64,000 nucleotides of DNA from NCBI RefSeq assembly GCF_032452875.1, contig NC_083897.1:7608854-7672853 (forward strand), given 5' to 3'. Origin of the DNA: Bos javanicus (taxonomy: Eukaryota; Chordata; Mammalia; Artiodactyla; Bovidae). The translations under genes were made by a program, and so were the position numbers. Below the pieces are notes generated by a model, which worked only from the letters and a program-made list of their open reading frames with translations, was not told the DNA's origin and did not search any database. This document shows positions 50,656-60,135 of the stretch, piece by piece; within the stretch, counting starts at the first letter, position 1, and each line of letters begins with the position of its first letter.

Positions 50656-51128
50656 CCCAATTGCCGGAGCCAGCCGGCAACGTCTATCAGGTCCTGAGAA
50701 CGTGCACGGCGGGGCTAAGAAAGAAACTAAAGCAAGAGACTACCAAGATGGGGTCGAGAGGTTCAGACACGTCACCACGAAGGGATGCAGTCTGACACCG
50801 ACTTTATTCAACATCTCATATTTATACAGAAAAGCGTGAGAAAGACAAGACAGTTGACATTTTTTCTTGGTTGGCCTATACATCTTACAAACAGTCACAA
50901 GAAATCTTGAGAGCATGGGAATGGCTCCCTGTTATTATTTCTTACACCAGATAACATTTCTCTGTGCATGAGAACTCCAGGTGCCTGCAGTAAATAAGCG
51001 CCTAATCTCTGGGGTGGCGGGACAGAGAGCTATGTTTGCAAGCAAACCCTCAAGGACTGAGGCAGCTCGCAGAGCTGTGTCCTTTGGACAAAGGACCCCG
51101 TTCTCACGGGCAGCTCCCTGCACCCAAT
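50656..51128 (-). mobile_element. Solo LTR of an endogenous retrovirus (class II-like)
   Basis: A 461-bp element (50662-51122) is bounded by TG and CA on either strand and flanked by identical 6-bp copies of cccaat (50656-50661 and 51123-51128). On the minus strand a TATA-like tataaatat is followed closely by a polyadenylation signal (AATAAA, complement at 50803-50808), then a U5-like stretch ending ctccggca. No internal retroviral genes or second LTR are present in the window, so this is a solo LTR left by recombination. A 6-bp duplication fits betaretrovirus-like (ERVK) elements. The exact family name cannot be given without a database. Confidence 0.88.
50803..50827 (-). promoter_or_regulatory. 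LTR TATA-like box and poly(A) signal
   Basis: On the minus strand, TATAAATAT (about 50819-50827) and AATAAA (50803-50808) are only about ten bases apart, so the signal would lie around the U3/R border. Motifs are seen directly; activity is unknown. Confidence 0.6.
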
Positions 51129-51339
51129 AGTCTGATGAATGACTACACTAGACCAGTGGTTTCTACCAGAGGATTTCTGCTTCAACGATTTGGATTTGCT
51201 TTTTTTTTCCCCTACTAATCCTATGTGAAAGATTCAGGGGAGAGGCTGGAGTCTGGGCCTGTGGGACAGAGAGAAATCTGAGCAGAAGACGTTTCTTGAG
51301 AGTGGTCAGAGCTGCCGGCTGAATTGTAACCTCCTCCTC

Positions 51340-52345
51340 TTAGTGTTCCTGTCAGAGTGGAAGAGAGAAGAAAAACTTACCTCATTAACAGAGGCCAATG
51401 GGAGATGACCATTTTGGGGCCTGGAATCTGAGGTTGGGCTGGCACTAAGAGTGAGGTGCCCCAAGTGCAGCAAAGCTCAAGCAATGGTATCAGACTGGAG
51501 ATTAGGGTCAATAAAAGTCCATGAAAACTAAAAGTGAGAGGGAAATGAGACTGCAAGGGAATGATACCCAGAAGCCTGGAAATGGTTACAGTTTTGACCT
51601 AAATTTTTTTCCTCTGATCCATATGACACCCTTCCTTTTCCATTGCTCATTTACTGGATGGAGCCTGGGTGGCCAGGACTGTTGTGTTAATGTCTTTATG
51701 GAGAAGCCCCATGATTCAAATGTCCTATCCTAGAGGACTGGAGGTGGCCAGATCAAAGTATGGGTTATCAGTGGAGATTTTCAATCAGGATGACCTAGGT
51801 TACAGGTAAGAAGGATTTCTCAAGGGAAAAAGAATGGGACAGAAGTTGTAGACTAGGAGCTGGGAACTCCTACCCTGTAGAGAGGAGCTCTCTCCTAATT
51901 TTTTTTAACCACCCTCACCTCACCTCCCTTTTTCTTTTGTTTTTTCACCTACTGGGTCTTGGGGGTCAGGGCTACTGTATTAATGCAGAGAACCTCTTAC
52001 CTCAAATGTCTCAATTTAGGTGAGCATCCCTAGGTGTTAGTCAACATGGGAAAAAAAAAAACACAGTAGAACCTGGAAAGAAGTAGGGGCACAAAAAATT
52101 TCATAAGGAGAAAGGACAAAAGTCAGGGATTGCTCAGGAGCTTGAATCTCCTGTCAACGTGACAGAGGCTGTCCTCCCAGCCCTTCCCCTAACTTTTGCA
52201 CATTTAACCAGCAGGGTCTCAGGTAGCCAGGACTGCAGTTGCAATGTTTTTCTAGGAATCCCAAGATTTAAAATTCCCCAGTCTAGAGGACAGTAGGTGA
52301 ACAAACAGAAGGGCTGGGCTTAGCATGGGGACGTTCAGGTATTAA
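51340..52345. repeat. Diverged ~260-300-bp tandem repeat, left block (three units)
   Basis: Three successive units share the same architecture: a purine-rich leader, 'gggaactcctaccctgtaga'-like text, a pyrimidine-rich stretch (ctcacctccctttttc type), a variant of 'acctactggg', then 'ccaggactgttgtgttaatg'-like text. The 'tactgg' anchors fall near 51654, 51950 and 52210. The units are heavily diverged. The L1 tail at 52350 ends the block. Confidence 0.6.
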
Positions 52346-52349
52346 AGCA

Positions 52350-52567
52350 CGGTAGGCATTTACAGTAGCAAAGACAGAGAAGCAACCTAAATGCCTATCA
52401 ACAGAGGAATGTATAAAGAAGATGTGGTACATATATACTAAGGAATATTACTCAGCCATTAAAAAGAATGAAATTATGCCATTTGCAGCAACACGGATGG
52501 ACCTAGAGATTATCATGTTAAGTGAAGTAAGTTAGAAAGACAAATATCACATGATTATCAGTTATAT
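52350..52567 (+). repeat. L1 ORF2 end / 3' UTR, left of BovB insertion
   Basis: Landmarks: 'agcaacctaaatgcctatca', 'aaagaagatgtggtacatat', 'tactcagccattaaaaagaa' and 'gcagcaacacggatggacct'. It continues beyond the BovB insertion at 54746. Confidence 0.9.
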
Positions 52568-54745
52568 CAAAAACAAGACCAGAAGCTGACTGTGGCTCAG
52601 ATCATGAACTCCTTATTGCCAAATTCAGACTGAAATTGAAGAAAGTAGGGAAAACCACTAGACCATTCAGGTATGACCTAAATCAAATCCCTTATGATTA
52701 TACAGTGGAAGTGAGAAATAGATTTAAGGGATTAGATCTGATAGATAGAGTGCCTGATGAACTATGGACGGAGGTTCATGACATTGGACAGGAGACAGGG
52801 ATCAAGACCATCCCCATGGAAAAGAAATGCAAAAAAGCAAAATGGCTGTCTGGGGAGGCCTTACAAATAGCTTTGAAAAGAAGAGATGCAAAAAGCAAAG
52901 GAGAAAAGGAAAGATATAAGCATCTGAATGCAGAGTTCCAAAGAACAGCAAGGAGAGATAAGAAAGCCTTCCTCAGAGATCAATGCAAAGAAATAGAGGA
53001 AAACAACAGAATGGGAAAGACTAGAGATCTCTTCAAGAAAATTAGAGATACCAAGGGAACATTTCATGCAAAGATGGGCTCAATAAAGGACAGAAATTGT
53101 AGGGATCTAACAGAAGCAGAAGATGTTAAGAAGAGGTGGCAAGAATACACAGAACTGTACAAAAAAGATCTTCACAATCCAGATAATCATGATGGTGTGA
53201 TCACTCACCTAGAGCCAGATATCCTGGAATGTGAAGTCAAGTGGGCCTTAGAAAGTATCACTACGAACAAAGCTAGTAGAGGTGATGGAATTCCAGTTGA
53301 ACTATTTCAAACCCTGGAAGATGATGCTGTGAAAGTGCTGCACTCAATATGCCAGCAAATTTGGAAAACTCAGCAGTGGCCACAGGACTGAAAAAGGTCA
53401 GTTTTCATTCCAATCCCAAAGACAGGCAATGCCAAAGAATGCTCAAACTACCACACAATTGCACTCATCTCACACGCTAGTAAAGTAATGCTCAAAATTC
53501 TCCAAGCCAGGCTTCAGCAATACATGAACCATGAACTTCCAGATGTTCAAGCTGGTTTTAGAAAAGGCAGGGGAACCAGAGATCAAATTGCCAACATCCA
53601 CTCAATCATCAAAAAAGCAAGAGAGTTCCAGAAAACCATCTATTTCTGCTTTATTGACTATGCCAAAGCCTTTGACTGTGTGGATCACAATAAACTGTGA
53701 AAGATTCTTCAAGAGATGGGAATACCAGACCACCTGACCTGCCTCTTGAGAAACCTATATGCAGGTCAGGATGCAACAGTTAGAACTGGACATGGAACAA
53801 CAGACTGCTTCCAAATAGGAAAAGCAGTACATCAGGGCTGTATATTGCCACCCTGCTTATTTAACTTATATGCCGAATACAACATGAGAAATGCTGGGCT
53901 GGAGGAAGCACAAGCTGGAATCAAGATTGCCGGGAGAAATATCAATAACTTCAGATATGCAGATGACACCATTCTTATGGCAGAAAGTAAAGAGGAACTG
54001 AAAAGCCTCTTGATGAAAGTGAAAGAGGAGAGTGAAAAAGTTGGCTTAAAGCTCAACATTCAGAAGATGAAGATCATGGCATCTGGTCCCATCACTTCAT
54101 GGGAAATAGATGGGGAAACAGTGGAAATGGTGCCAGACTTTATTTTTTGGGCTCCAAAATCACTGCATATGGTGACTGCAGCCATGAAATTAAAAGACGC
54201 TTACTCCTTGGAAGGAAAGTTATGACCAACCTAGACAGCATATTGAAAAGCAGAGACATTACTTTGCCAACAAAGGTCCGTCTAGTCAAGGCTATGGTTT
54301 TTCCAGTGGTCATGTATGGATGTGAGAGTTGGACTGTGAAGAAAGCTGAGCGCCGAAGAATTGATGCTTTTGAACTGTGGTGTTGGAGAAGACTCTTGAG
54401 AGTCCCTTGGACTGCAAGGAGATCCAACCAGTCCATTCTAAAGGAAATCAGTCCTGGGTGTTCACTGGAAGGACTGATGCTTAAGCTGAAACTCCAGTCC
54501 TTTGGCCACCTCATGCGAAGAGTTGACTCATTGGAAAAGACTCTGATGCTGGGAGGGATTGGGGGCAGGAAGAGAAGGGGACGACAGAGGATGAGATGGC
54601 TGGATGGCATCACCTACTCGATGGACATGAGTCTGAGTGAACTCTGTGAGTTGGTGATGGACAGGGAGGCCTGGCGTGCTGTGATTCATGGGGTCGCAAA
54701 GAGTCGGACATGACTGAGCGAGTGAACTGAACTGATCAGTTATAT
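52558..54745 (+). mobile_element. BovB (RTE) LINE, 5'-truncated, with TSD (copy 2)
   Basis: The element (52568-54735) is inserted in L1 and flanked by exact copies of tcagttatat (52558-52567 and 54736-54745). It begins inside the end of the endonuclease domain; the SDH motif is at 52597-52605. It retains most of the reverse transcriptase region, including the catalytic YADD (53956-53967), and ends in 'gtgaactgaactga'. The coding region is dead: a TGA after ...TQQWPQD (53389), another TGA after DHNKL (53698), and a frame change near 54140 from a homopolymer. No AP-endonuclease core is present. Confidence 0.95.
52571..54713 (+). pseudogene. BovB ORF2 remnant (endonuclease end, RT, C-terminus)
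   Basis: In family order this encodes the end of the AP-like endonuclease, a lysine-rich linker, the RT fingers and palm (ITTNKASRGDGIPVELF, GFRKGRGTRDQIANI, DYAKAFDCVDHNKL), the FRYADDTILM catalytic turn and a C-terminal region (VMYGCESWTVKKAE, DREAWRAVIHGVAKSRT). Two in-frame stops and one frameshift interrupt it. It is a retrotransposon fossil inside the GRIA3 intron, not a host gene. Confidence 0.93.
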
Positions 54746-55395
54746 GTGGAATGTAAAAAAAAAAAAAAAAGATACAAATGAACTAATTTACAAAACAGAA
54801 ACAGACTCACAGACATGGAAAACAAACTTAAGGTTACCAAAGGGGAAAAAGGAGGAGGGATAAATTAAGGGTTTGGGATTAACAGATACACACTACCATA
54901 TATAAATTAGAGAAACCACAAGGACCTACTCTGTAGCACAGGTGTCTATAGCACAGTCCTTATCTTGTAAATACATATTGTCTTGTATATTGGACACAAC
55001 TGAAGTGACTTAGCAAGCATGCACCTGTGCATGTATATGTGAAAGTGAAAATGTCAGTTGCTCAGTCGTGTCCAACTCTTTGCAATTCCGTGGACTGCAG
55101 CCTGCCAGGTCCCTCTGTCCATGGGATTTACCTGACAAGAATACTGGAGTGGGTTGCCATTCCCTTTTCCAGGGGATCTTCCTGACCCAGGGAGTGAAAC
55201 CAGGTCTCCTCTGTGTGTATATATATACCTATATATATCAGATCCGATCAGATCAGTCGCATATATATATATATATATATATGATTCAGATATATAGATA
55301 TGAATCATGGTGCTGTATACCTGAAATTCACAGACTGTCAATCAATTGTACTTCATATATATATATATATATGTGTGTATATATATATATATACA
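54746..55395 (+). repeat. L1 3' UTR continued, with SINE and (TA)n
   Basis: It resumes the L1 interrupted by BovB: 'aagatacaaatgaactaatt', 'cagaaacagactcacagaca', 'ctactctgtagcacaggtgt', then after a SINE and TA-rich repeats 'gctgtatacctgaaattcac' and 'tcaatcaattgtacttcata'. A truncated antisense Bov-tA occupies about 55035-55215. (TA)n tracts lie at about 55216-55285 and 55357-55394. Confidence 0.85.
55035..55215 (-). repeat. Bov-tA SINE, truncated, antisense
   Basis: It runs from 'gtgaaagtgaaaatgtcagt' to 'gaaaccaggtctcct'. The tRNA head beyond the box B is missing, and (TG/TA)n sequence follows. Confidence 0.88.
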
Positions 55396-55397
55396 GT

Positions 55398-55985
55398 TGG
55401 GAGATATGGACAAGAGAAATGGCCTTTAAAGTGAGAAGGGGCAGAATGAGAAATTGCGACAAGAGATTTGAGCTCTTGGCCATTAGCCAAAGCTCTCTCT
55501 TATTATCACAGTCCTCCTCACCTCCCTCCCTTGTGGTCCTTTTCCATGCCTTTTATTATGAGGTAGCACTATTGTGTTACTGCTTCAGGGAGCCTCATGC
55601 CGCAAAGCTCCCAACTTTGAGGACCTTAGCTGGGTAGACCTGAACCCCATCACCAAGAAGGGCTCAAAATGAGGACCATACATGCTATCAGGAAGAGGAA
55701 TGTATTTTAAAACTGCTTCAGAGGGAAAAGCCAAACCATGAGTTGGGAAGTTCCTACCCTTCAGCAGGAAGCACTTTTCTAACATACTCCTCCCTTTTCC
55801 TTACCCCATTCTCTTTCCCCACTTCACCTGCTGGTACTGGGCAATGGGCAACCAATGCAATTGCATTCGTTTCTTACAGAGACATTAGGGAGACCAGGGT
55901 TCAACGTTCCACACGTAGGAGAGTCATTGAGGGGCCAGCCCCAAGTATCCGTACGGCAGGGTGACACCTCCTGTGAGTAACTGGA
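55398..55985. repeat. Diverged ~270-bp tandem repeat, right block (two units)
   Basis: Two more units of the array seen at 51340-52345 resume after the L1. The first has 'cctcctcacctccctccctt' and 'actattgtgttactgcttca'; the second has 'gggaagttcctacccttcag', 'actcctcccttttccttacc', 'cacctgctggtactgggcaa' and 'caaccaatgcaattgcattc'. The anchors are about 271 bp apart. Confidence 0.55.
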
Positions 55986-56431
55986 GGTGATTGGTGAGGG
56001 GAATATCTACCAAGAAGAGTTGATGAGAGCTTATCTTTCTAGAAAAGAACAGGTACAGTAAGTGTTTATAACCAGACTGAGTGCTGGCTCTTTGGCCTTA
56101 AAGAAAGAAGTGAGATGGCTGTGATCTTTTCTCACACCTTCCTTTATGAATTCTACAGTGCCACTTCTGTTTTTATATGCCATGGTTATTAGGTAAACAG
56201 AAGTGTGATGCACCAGGCTGGTAGTAGGACCATTCTGATTCCCAAGCAGGAGAGAAATGCTTTCCAGCCCAAAAGCCAGATTGCCCAGCCTTCCTGCCCA
56301 CCATCGGCTATGGGGGCAGTTATCAATTTTCTAACCAGTGCAAGCTCTGTGCATTGATACGACTCATATAGGGTTAAGCTGCTGTGAGCAACTGCAGAAT
56401 TTTCCCACCACAGATTATTTGCAGAGCTAAC

Positions 56432-56498
56432 AAATATTTGGGTTTTTCTGTAAGATCTTATGGAAAAACCTGAACAAGCTTTTTTGGTCAACCCAATA
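56432..56498. mobile_element. Mariner-like MITE, copy 4 (left arm worn)
   Basis: The sequence 'tttgggtttttctgtaagat' pairs with 'atggaaaaacctgaacaagc', and the end 'tttttggtcaacccaa' is followed by TA at 56497-56498. The left outer arm is lost. Confidence 0.75.
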
Positions 56499-58124
56499 CT
56501 TAAGAGGAACCATTCCTTCTTTCTAACTTCCTTTGGGGTGCCATCATCTGCAAAACAGAAGTATGGGTCTTGATTAGTCTAGAAAAGAGAATTCTAGCCT
56601 CCTTGCTTGCTGAAGACTAATTTTTCTCTCTTTTATCAAGACCAGATCAGTTTCGGTAAGGCTAGTATATGATCTTTTCCATTCTGTTCCACTAGGACCC
56701 TCGCTGTTGCCATGGATACCTCTTCCAGTGGCACTTGTGAGATACAATTATTATGCATTATTTCAGGACCTCCCGCCTTGAATCACTTTGTACTGGCTTT
56801 TTTGTCTTCCCAGGCAATTATTGGGCTTGCCCTTCTGCCAGTACAGAGATTAACAAGGACTAGTTAATACCATTTGTAAGACTTCTCTTTTATTCCAAAA
56901 TGTTTGGCTTCACAACACAGCTGGACCCTACCCTTAAGTAATCCATATACCAGAAAATTCACAACTGGTAAAAGCAATAAATAGTAATTACTCACATCAG
57001 AAACATATTCTTCCCTGGAAAACAGAGATCCCCCTAGTGTATTTTGGTGTTTACAGATCATTAACTGCTTGTCAGAGAAACCTAAGAGGAGGGCTTTCAG
57101 AAATAAACATAAAGCAGCCCATGCATTTGTAGAGAAATAAAATTTGATTTTCAGAAATGAATCTAATTCAAAGCACAGCTTTTTCTAGGAATTTATCTGT
57201 TACATGATGGAAGGCATGCTTTTAGTTAGGCAAAGCAACACAAACCAGGGAAAGGAAAGTTCATAGGTGTTGGAAAACTTACTTATTGAGGTTGAGCCAA
57301 TCTACATAGGAATGATTATAGCATTCCAGAAGTCTGGTACTTAATCTTCGAGTCCCCCTTACCTACATCAGTCATTTTTCAATACTGTGAGTCCATGTCT
57401 TCCTAACACTGTACTATATATTCAGCATGTCCCATGTTGCCAATACAGAAATGATGAGAAACTTTAAAAGTTCTGCATTCCCTGATTTTGTATTTAAATT
57501 TGTAATCTTAATGTTGCATTAATGGCCTACTTTGCATATCTGTTTGATTGTACCATCTTAAAGATTCATTTAAACCTGGGGAGGACAGCTGACTCCTACC
57601 TGCTTCTCATTAATAACATACTTTTCTGTGAGTGGATAATGAATGACCTGGATAGAAATCAGTAGAAATGCAGATTGCCATCAGATGGAAAAGGGGGAGG
57701 AAATCTACTTTGTCTACCACACCGACAAGCAATTTCAAGGCAGAAGGTTAAAAAAGCACTCCTTAAAGAGAGATGACAGTCTAGGAGGGCTCTCAATGAA
57801 ATATTCCCATCTTTATATGTAGGACTCAGAAAAGTCCTTCTGATGGAAATTAAAGTTTGCAAATGAACTTTTAAAATCTTGGGTAATAGAAAAAAAAAAG
57901 CCATTTTAATTATGAAGAAGAAAACCAGATAACTCTCAGCCACAGACTACCCTAAGGAGCTCTGGAAAACATACAGATCTGTATAAGCATTCTTAATTTG
58001 TTAACTGCTGTTTGTGGCACCTTGGTGAGGATGGAGGTGAGGGAGGTAATGGGCTGTAAGCAGTCAAGCTGATTAAGGTCAGCCGCTGGTTGATCAGAGT
58101 TGGAATAGAAGGTAAACTGGAAGG

Positions 58125-58225
58125 GATTTCCCTGGTAGTACAGTGGTTAAGACTCCAGGTGTGGGTTCAATCCCTGGTCTGGGAACTAAGATCCCACAAC
58201 CCCACAGCCACACACTCAAGAAAGG
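58125..58225 (+). repeat. CHR-type SINE, short
   Basis: It shows 'gggatttccctggtagtaca', 'gtggttaagactccaggtgt', 'gggttcaatccctggtctgg' and 'gaactaagatcccacaa', with an internal deletion in the tRNA head. Confidence 0.85.
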
Positions 58226-58261
58226 CAAGCTGGAGAGTATTACAGGAATATAATATTTTTT

Positions 58262-58850
58262 AACCTGAAAATATTTTTCATTTATTTTTTAAAATTGTAG
58301 TTAATTTACAATATTATGTTAGTTTCAGATGTACAGCACAATGACTCAGTATTTTTACAGATTATACTCTACTAAAAGTTATTACAAGATAATGGCTGAG
58401 TCCAGTGCTGCACAATATACCCTTGTTGCTTATCTATTTGTGTCTCTTAATCCTATATCTTCATCTTGCCCATCCACCCTTCCGTCTCATCACTGATAAA
58501 CACTAGTTTGCTGTCTATATCTGTGAATCTTTCTGTTTTACATATGCATTCGTTTGTATTTTTTAGATTCCACATAAAAGTGATATTATACAGAATTAGT
58601 CTTTCTCTATCTGACTTATTTCACTAAGCATAATATTCTCTAGGCCCATCCACATTGCTGCAAATGGCAGCAGTTCATTCTTTCTTAAGGTTGAATAATA
58701 ACCCATTGTGTGTGTACATAAATATAATATCTTCCTTATCCATTCATCTGTCTATGGACATTCAGGTTGCTTCCATGTCTTGGCTGTTGTAAATAGTGCT
58801 TCTATGAACATCTGGTGTGCATATCTTTTTGAATTTGTGTTTTCATTTTT
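58262..58850 (-). repeat. L1 3' end, antisense
   Basis: Landmarks on the + strand: 'gttagtttcagatgtacagc', 'tttgctgtctatatctgtga', 'atttcactaagcataatatt' and 'tgcttccatgtcttggctgt'. It is 5'-truncated; the ORF2 end and 3' UTR are only moderately decayed. Confidence 0.87.
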
Positions 58851-60135
58851 TAAGGAAAATACATAACTTCAAAAATATTGGCCTATTGACTTTTCTGAAA
58901 CAGCAACAAATAATAACAGTTTTGCTTGAGATATAGAAGGGCTGTTTTTAAGTTACATTATTTCTTTGGTAATAAGGTCCTGGCACAGAAACGGGGACTT
59001 TAGAGAAAAGCATTTCAAACTAACAACTATTCATAAATTATCCCACAGACCACAGATTTCACAGGTTCCAGAAAATATATGAAATTCAGAAATACAAACT
59101 AGGCTTTCCATTTCCCTTTACTCTTCTAAATCCTTTAGGATTAAACATGGCTGCCTTCTGCAGTTTGATGATTGATCTTTATTGAACAGGAGTTCAAGTC
59201 TATCAGAAATTCAAGTCAAATGAAATAATTGTTTAAAGAGTTTTCTTATTTTGGTTTTGTTTCTGTTCAGTAGTCACAGTAAATACACAGTAAATAGAAA
59301 AACTATGTTTTAGCCTAATTTTATAGATGATTTAAAACAACATTGCTGCAACTCATTATTCTGTTTCCCTTCTAAAAAAAATTTCTAATGGAGTTTGATT
59401 TACAAATAGGCAATTCAGCAGCATTGGTTTCAGTGTGGGACTTTTTGTACACTTTGGTTCAAGCCACTGGTCACTGTATGACAGTAACCAAGCTGAATGA
59501 TTCCCCCAGTCTTAACTCTGTACCAAATGCCAGTCCCATCTTTCCTTTGGTGACTCAGAAAAGGCAAATTTATATCTGTGACCTTAATGTAACTATAATA
59601 CAGTTTGAAAATGCTAGGCAAAGGCATTTGGAATGAGTACTTGACAAAGTTATTTGGAAGTTTTAGAGGAAAGCATCTCTGGAGATTCTGCCTCTTTCAG
59701 TTTTGATTATATTCAATCCTTCAACCCATCTACCAGAGTTGATACAGAGAAGTACTATTTTTCAAAACCCAAGGGAAATTGTAAATATCACCTGAAGGCT
59801 CACTGCTGTTGGAATTCTTTCCTTAGAAAGGGGAATCAGAGGGTGGGGGAGTTCCAAACAACTTAATGTAGCAACTCACAGAACCAGAAAGAGAAAAATC
59901 AAGCTGGGTGGAAATTTAAGGAGCATACTCTGTTTTTTTTTTGCACAAATATTTCCTTGTATAGTGATCTGTTCTTTTGAACAAAAGTATGGTTCTCAGA
60001 CAGCAATAATGAGAATGTTCTTTCATGGCATACCTAGACCCAGGAGTTCATTTATATTCAATTTTGAACAAATAGGATAAATTTAAAGGAAACAGTTCCT
60101 ATGTGTTCTCAAGGGATTTTTGCCCACATGAGCAA

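Noticed and set aside
50656..51128. A full endogenous provirus
   Set aside because: Only one LTR is present, with its target duplication directly on both sides and no retroviral genes between.
52636..53391. 251-residue ORF as a possible host gene
   Set aside because: It is part of BovB ORF2, with a TSD-bounded insertion, continuing across a stop into further RT sequence.
54140..54613. 157-residue minus-strand ORF
   Set aside because: It is the antisense shadow of the BovB C-terminal coding region; the equivalent shadow appears on the opposite strand in copy 3.
55068..55637. 189-residue ORF rich in Tyr-Ile
   Set aside because: It runs through a SINE and (TA)n tracts, and the YIYIY pattern is microsatellite translation.
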